From Anseranas semipalmata (taxonomy: Eukaryota > Chordata > Aves > Anseriformes > Anseranatidae), in assembly GCA_013399115.1 (NCBI GenBank), contig VXAA01002152.1, forward strand, positions 69,680-133,679: a stretch of 64,000 bases of DNA, read 5' to 3'. The notes under the pieces are model-generated. The model was given only the letters and a program-made list of their open reading frames with translations, did not search any database and was not told the origin of the DNA. Within the stretch, counting starts at the first letter, position 1, and every line of letters starts with the position of its first letter. Position numbers and translations under genes: made by a program. Positions 62,749-64,000 of the stretch are shown piece after piece.

Positions 62749-62755
62749 CAAAAAT

Positions 62756-62798
<43 letters not shown>
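62749..62798. repeat. (AAT)n microsatellite
   Basis: A nearly pure trinucleotide run, with one ATTAAT interruption at about 62758-62764 and then about eleven uninterrupted AAT units. It is the longest microsatellite in the window and probably length-variable. Confidence 0.96.
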
Positions 62799-62799
<1 letters not shown>

Positions 62800-63979
62800 C
62801 ATACCAGGCAGGAGTTACTGTAGACTTTTCTGTGAGTCATATACAATTGCCCTGTAAAAAATAAAAAATAATAATGAATACATACTGATCAGCTAGAGGG
62901 ATGATGACTTTGAAGAGTGATGGTACTTTCTTGTGCCTATACACAGTGTGTTTAGTATATTTGAGAAACAAAGTATGTCCGCAGTCCTAGCAGCATGTGG
63001 CTGCTTCTAAAACAGAGAAGTCAACAACAACAAAGCCAGCTCAACTGTTTTGCAGCCTCTGGCAATGAGTGCTGCACATTTATGTAAACCTCACAACCAA
63101 AACTTTTGAACACCGACCTCCTCTGCAATGAGAAGGCGATCGCCTTTCTCCCACGTGCAACTGAATGACCAGCCTCCACAAGATAAATATTTTGGACGAT
63201 CCAAGCATTGCTTCTCATGAGACGTAAATAATAACACATGACCTGTTACACCAAAACCAAGCAGGACTGCCAAGTATTTAACAGCAGGTACACAAAACAC
63301 ACCTTTTCTCCTCCGAGTTCTACCTCATGCCCTGGATCCTTTCTAACAACCCAACTGGACAACATTCACAATTCTTAAAGCAGAGACCAAGAAAGGCAGA
63401 ATTGTAATGAAGAACTCCACATGAGAACAGAAAATCCCATAAACATGGGCCAGCCTGATGCCATACCTTTTTTACACTCCTCGCAAATATCGAGACCAAT
63501 TCAGAGGGCTGTGCGTTTTAAATACTCATGGTAGCTGAGCTGTCTGTTGCTCAGTATAACCCTCCTTCCTTCTCGCTGCTGCTGTCTTCCCTCCCCACAC
63601 TGTATCTCATCGCCTTCATGGCCTGGAGGGTCATGCCCATATTTGTACAAACTGCTGTTCAAAACGAGCACCTTGCTCACGAGCAAAGGTCGCATAAATG
63701 AGAAATAATGCAGTCAGATCTCCAGGATCAGCCATGCGAACACGTGCCTAAGTAACGCTGCCCTGCTCATTTCAGGGGAGCTGCGAACAGACTGCACAGC
63801 ACCCCCTCGGGGCTGGGCCGTGACAACTCACATGCGCGAGCCTTGCGTTAATTTGTGAGGGACAACGTGCATGAGCAACACAGATCGCACAAGCTGAAGT
63901 AAACAAAACCATGCCCTTTACTTTTTGTGTAAATCTCCACGCACCAGCATGGCGGCTATATAGAGCTAAAACAGTTATT
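62799..63979. other. Noncoding stretch to the window end
   Basis: Frames are at most 72 codons. A few CpGs are scattered through 63720-63880 (for example catgcgcgagccttgcg), possibly the start of a GC-richer region to the right. No gene is recognised. Confidence 0.45.
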
Positions 63980-63996
63980 AAAAAAAAAAAAAAAAA
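63980..63996. repeat. Poly-A run (A17)
   Basis: Seventeen A residues four bases from the window end; the right context is cut off. Confidence 0.9.
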
Positions 63997-64000
63997 GTTT

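Noticed and set aside
1..64000. CRISPR arrays, bacterial operons, phage or plasmid genes
   Set aside because: There are no regularly spaced direct repeats, no tightly packed long frames and no ribosome-binding-site pattern; the texture is vertebrate noncoding DNA.

Overview
The window looks like a piece of a bird (sauropsid) nuclear genome that contains no protein-coding or structural-RNA gene I can support. The evidence for a bird is several worn copies of CR1-type LINEs and MIR/CORE-SINE-like elements that I recognise from memory of their consensus sequences, the absence of Alu, B1 or L1 sequence, low overall repeat density, ordinary vertebrate CpG scarcity and many short A-runs. The longest open frames (about 140-154 codons) show no recognisable domain, often have an equally long antisense partner, and are what chance and local GC- or A-rich patches produce. 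I found no bacterial-type gene, operon, CRISPR array, tRNA or rRNA. The best reading is a long intron or an intergenic stretch near a gene that lies outside; I cannot name that gene.

Layout. 1-5 kb: unremarkable single-copy-like DNA with two A-runs, then a MIR-like SINE at about 5.05 kb. 7-9 kb: a degenerate sauropsid repeat, a GTGTACAC palindrome, a canonical G-quadruplex motif and an AP-1/MAF-like site. 9-14 kb: little. 14-18 kb: a reversed MIR-like copy, a perfect NFI-type palindrome, the clearest CR1 copy (about 16.53-16.92 kb, containing an expanded A18 run) and a second copy of the sauropsid repeat. 20-25.6 kb: two more MIR-like copies, AT-rich low complexity, a 17-bp tandem duplication and a GC-rich patch. 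27-33 kb: poly-T runs, a G/T-rich simple-sequence block, a probable MIR copy, one ambiguous base (N at 31683), and two long perfect palindromes (20 bp and 16 bp). 35.8-36.25 kb: an old CR1-like LINE followed by a G-quadruplex motif. 44.5-52 kb: further CR1-like 3' ends and a MIR 3' tail. 54-57.4 kb: a CpG-rich patch, a tight CpG cluster and a perfect 12-bp-arm hairpin. 62.75 kb: an (AAT)n microsatellite.

No gene set working together can be described, because none is present. The points most worth checking are the palindromes and hairpins, the CpG-rich patches, the two G-quadruplex motifs and a possible conserved noncoding element near 18.0-18.3 kb. All repeat assignments were made by eye from remembered consensus sequences, so boundaries are approximate. 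I see no convincing sign of a new biological system here.
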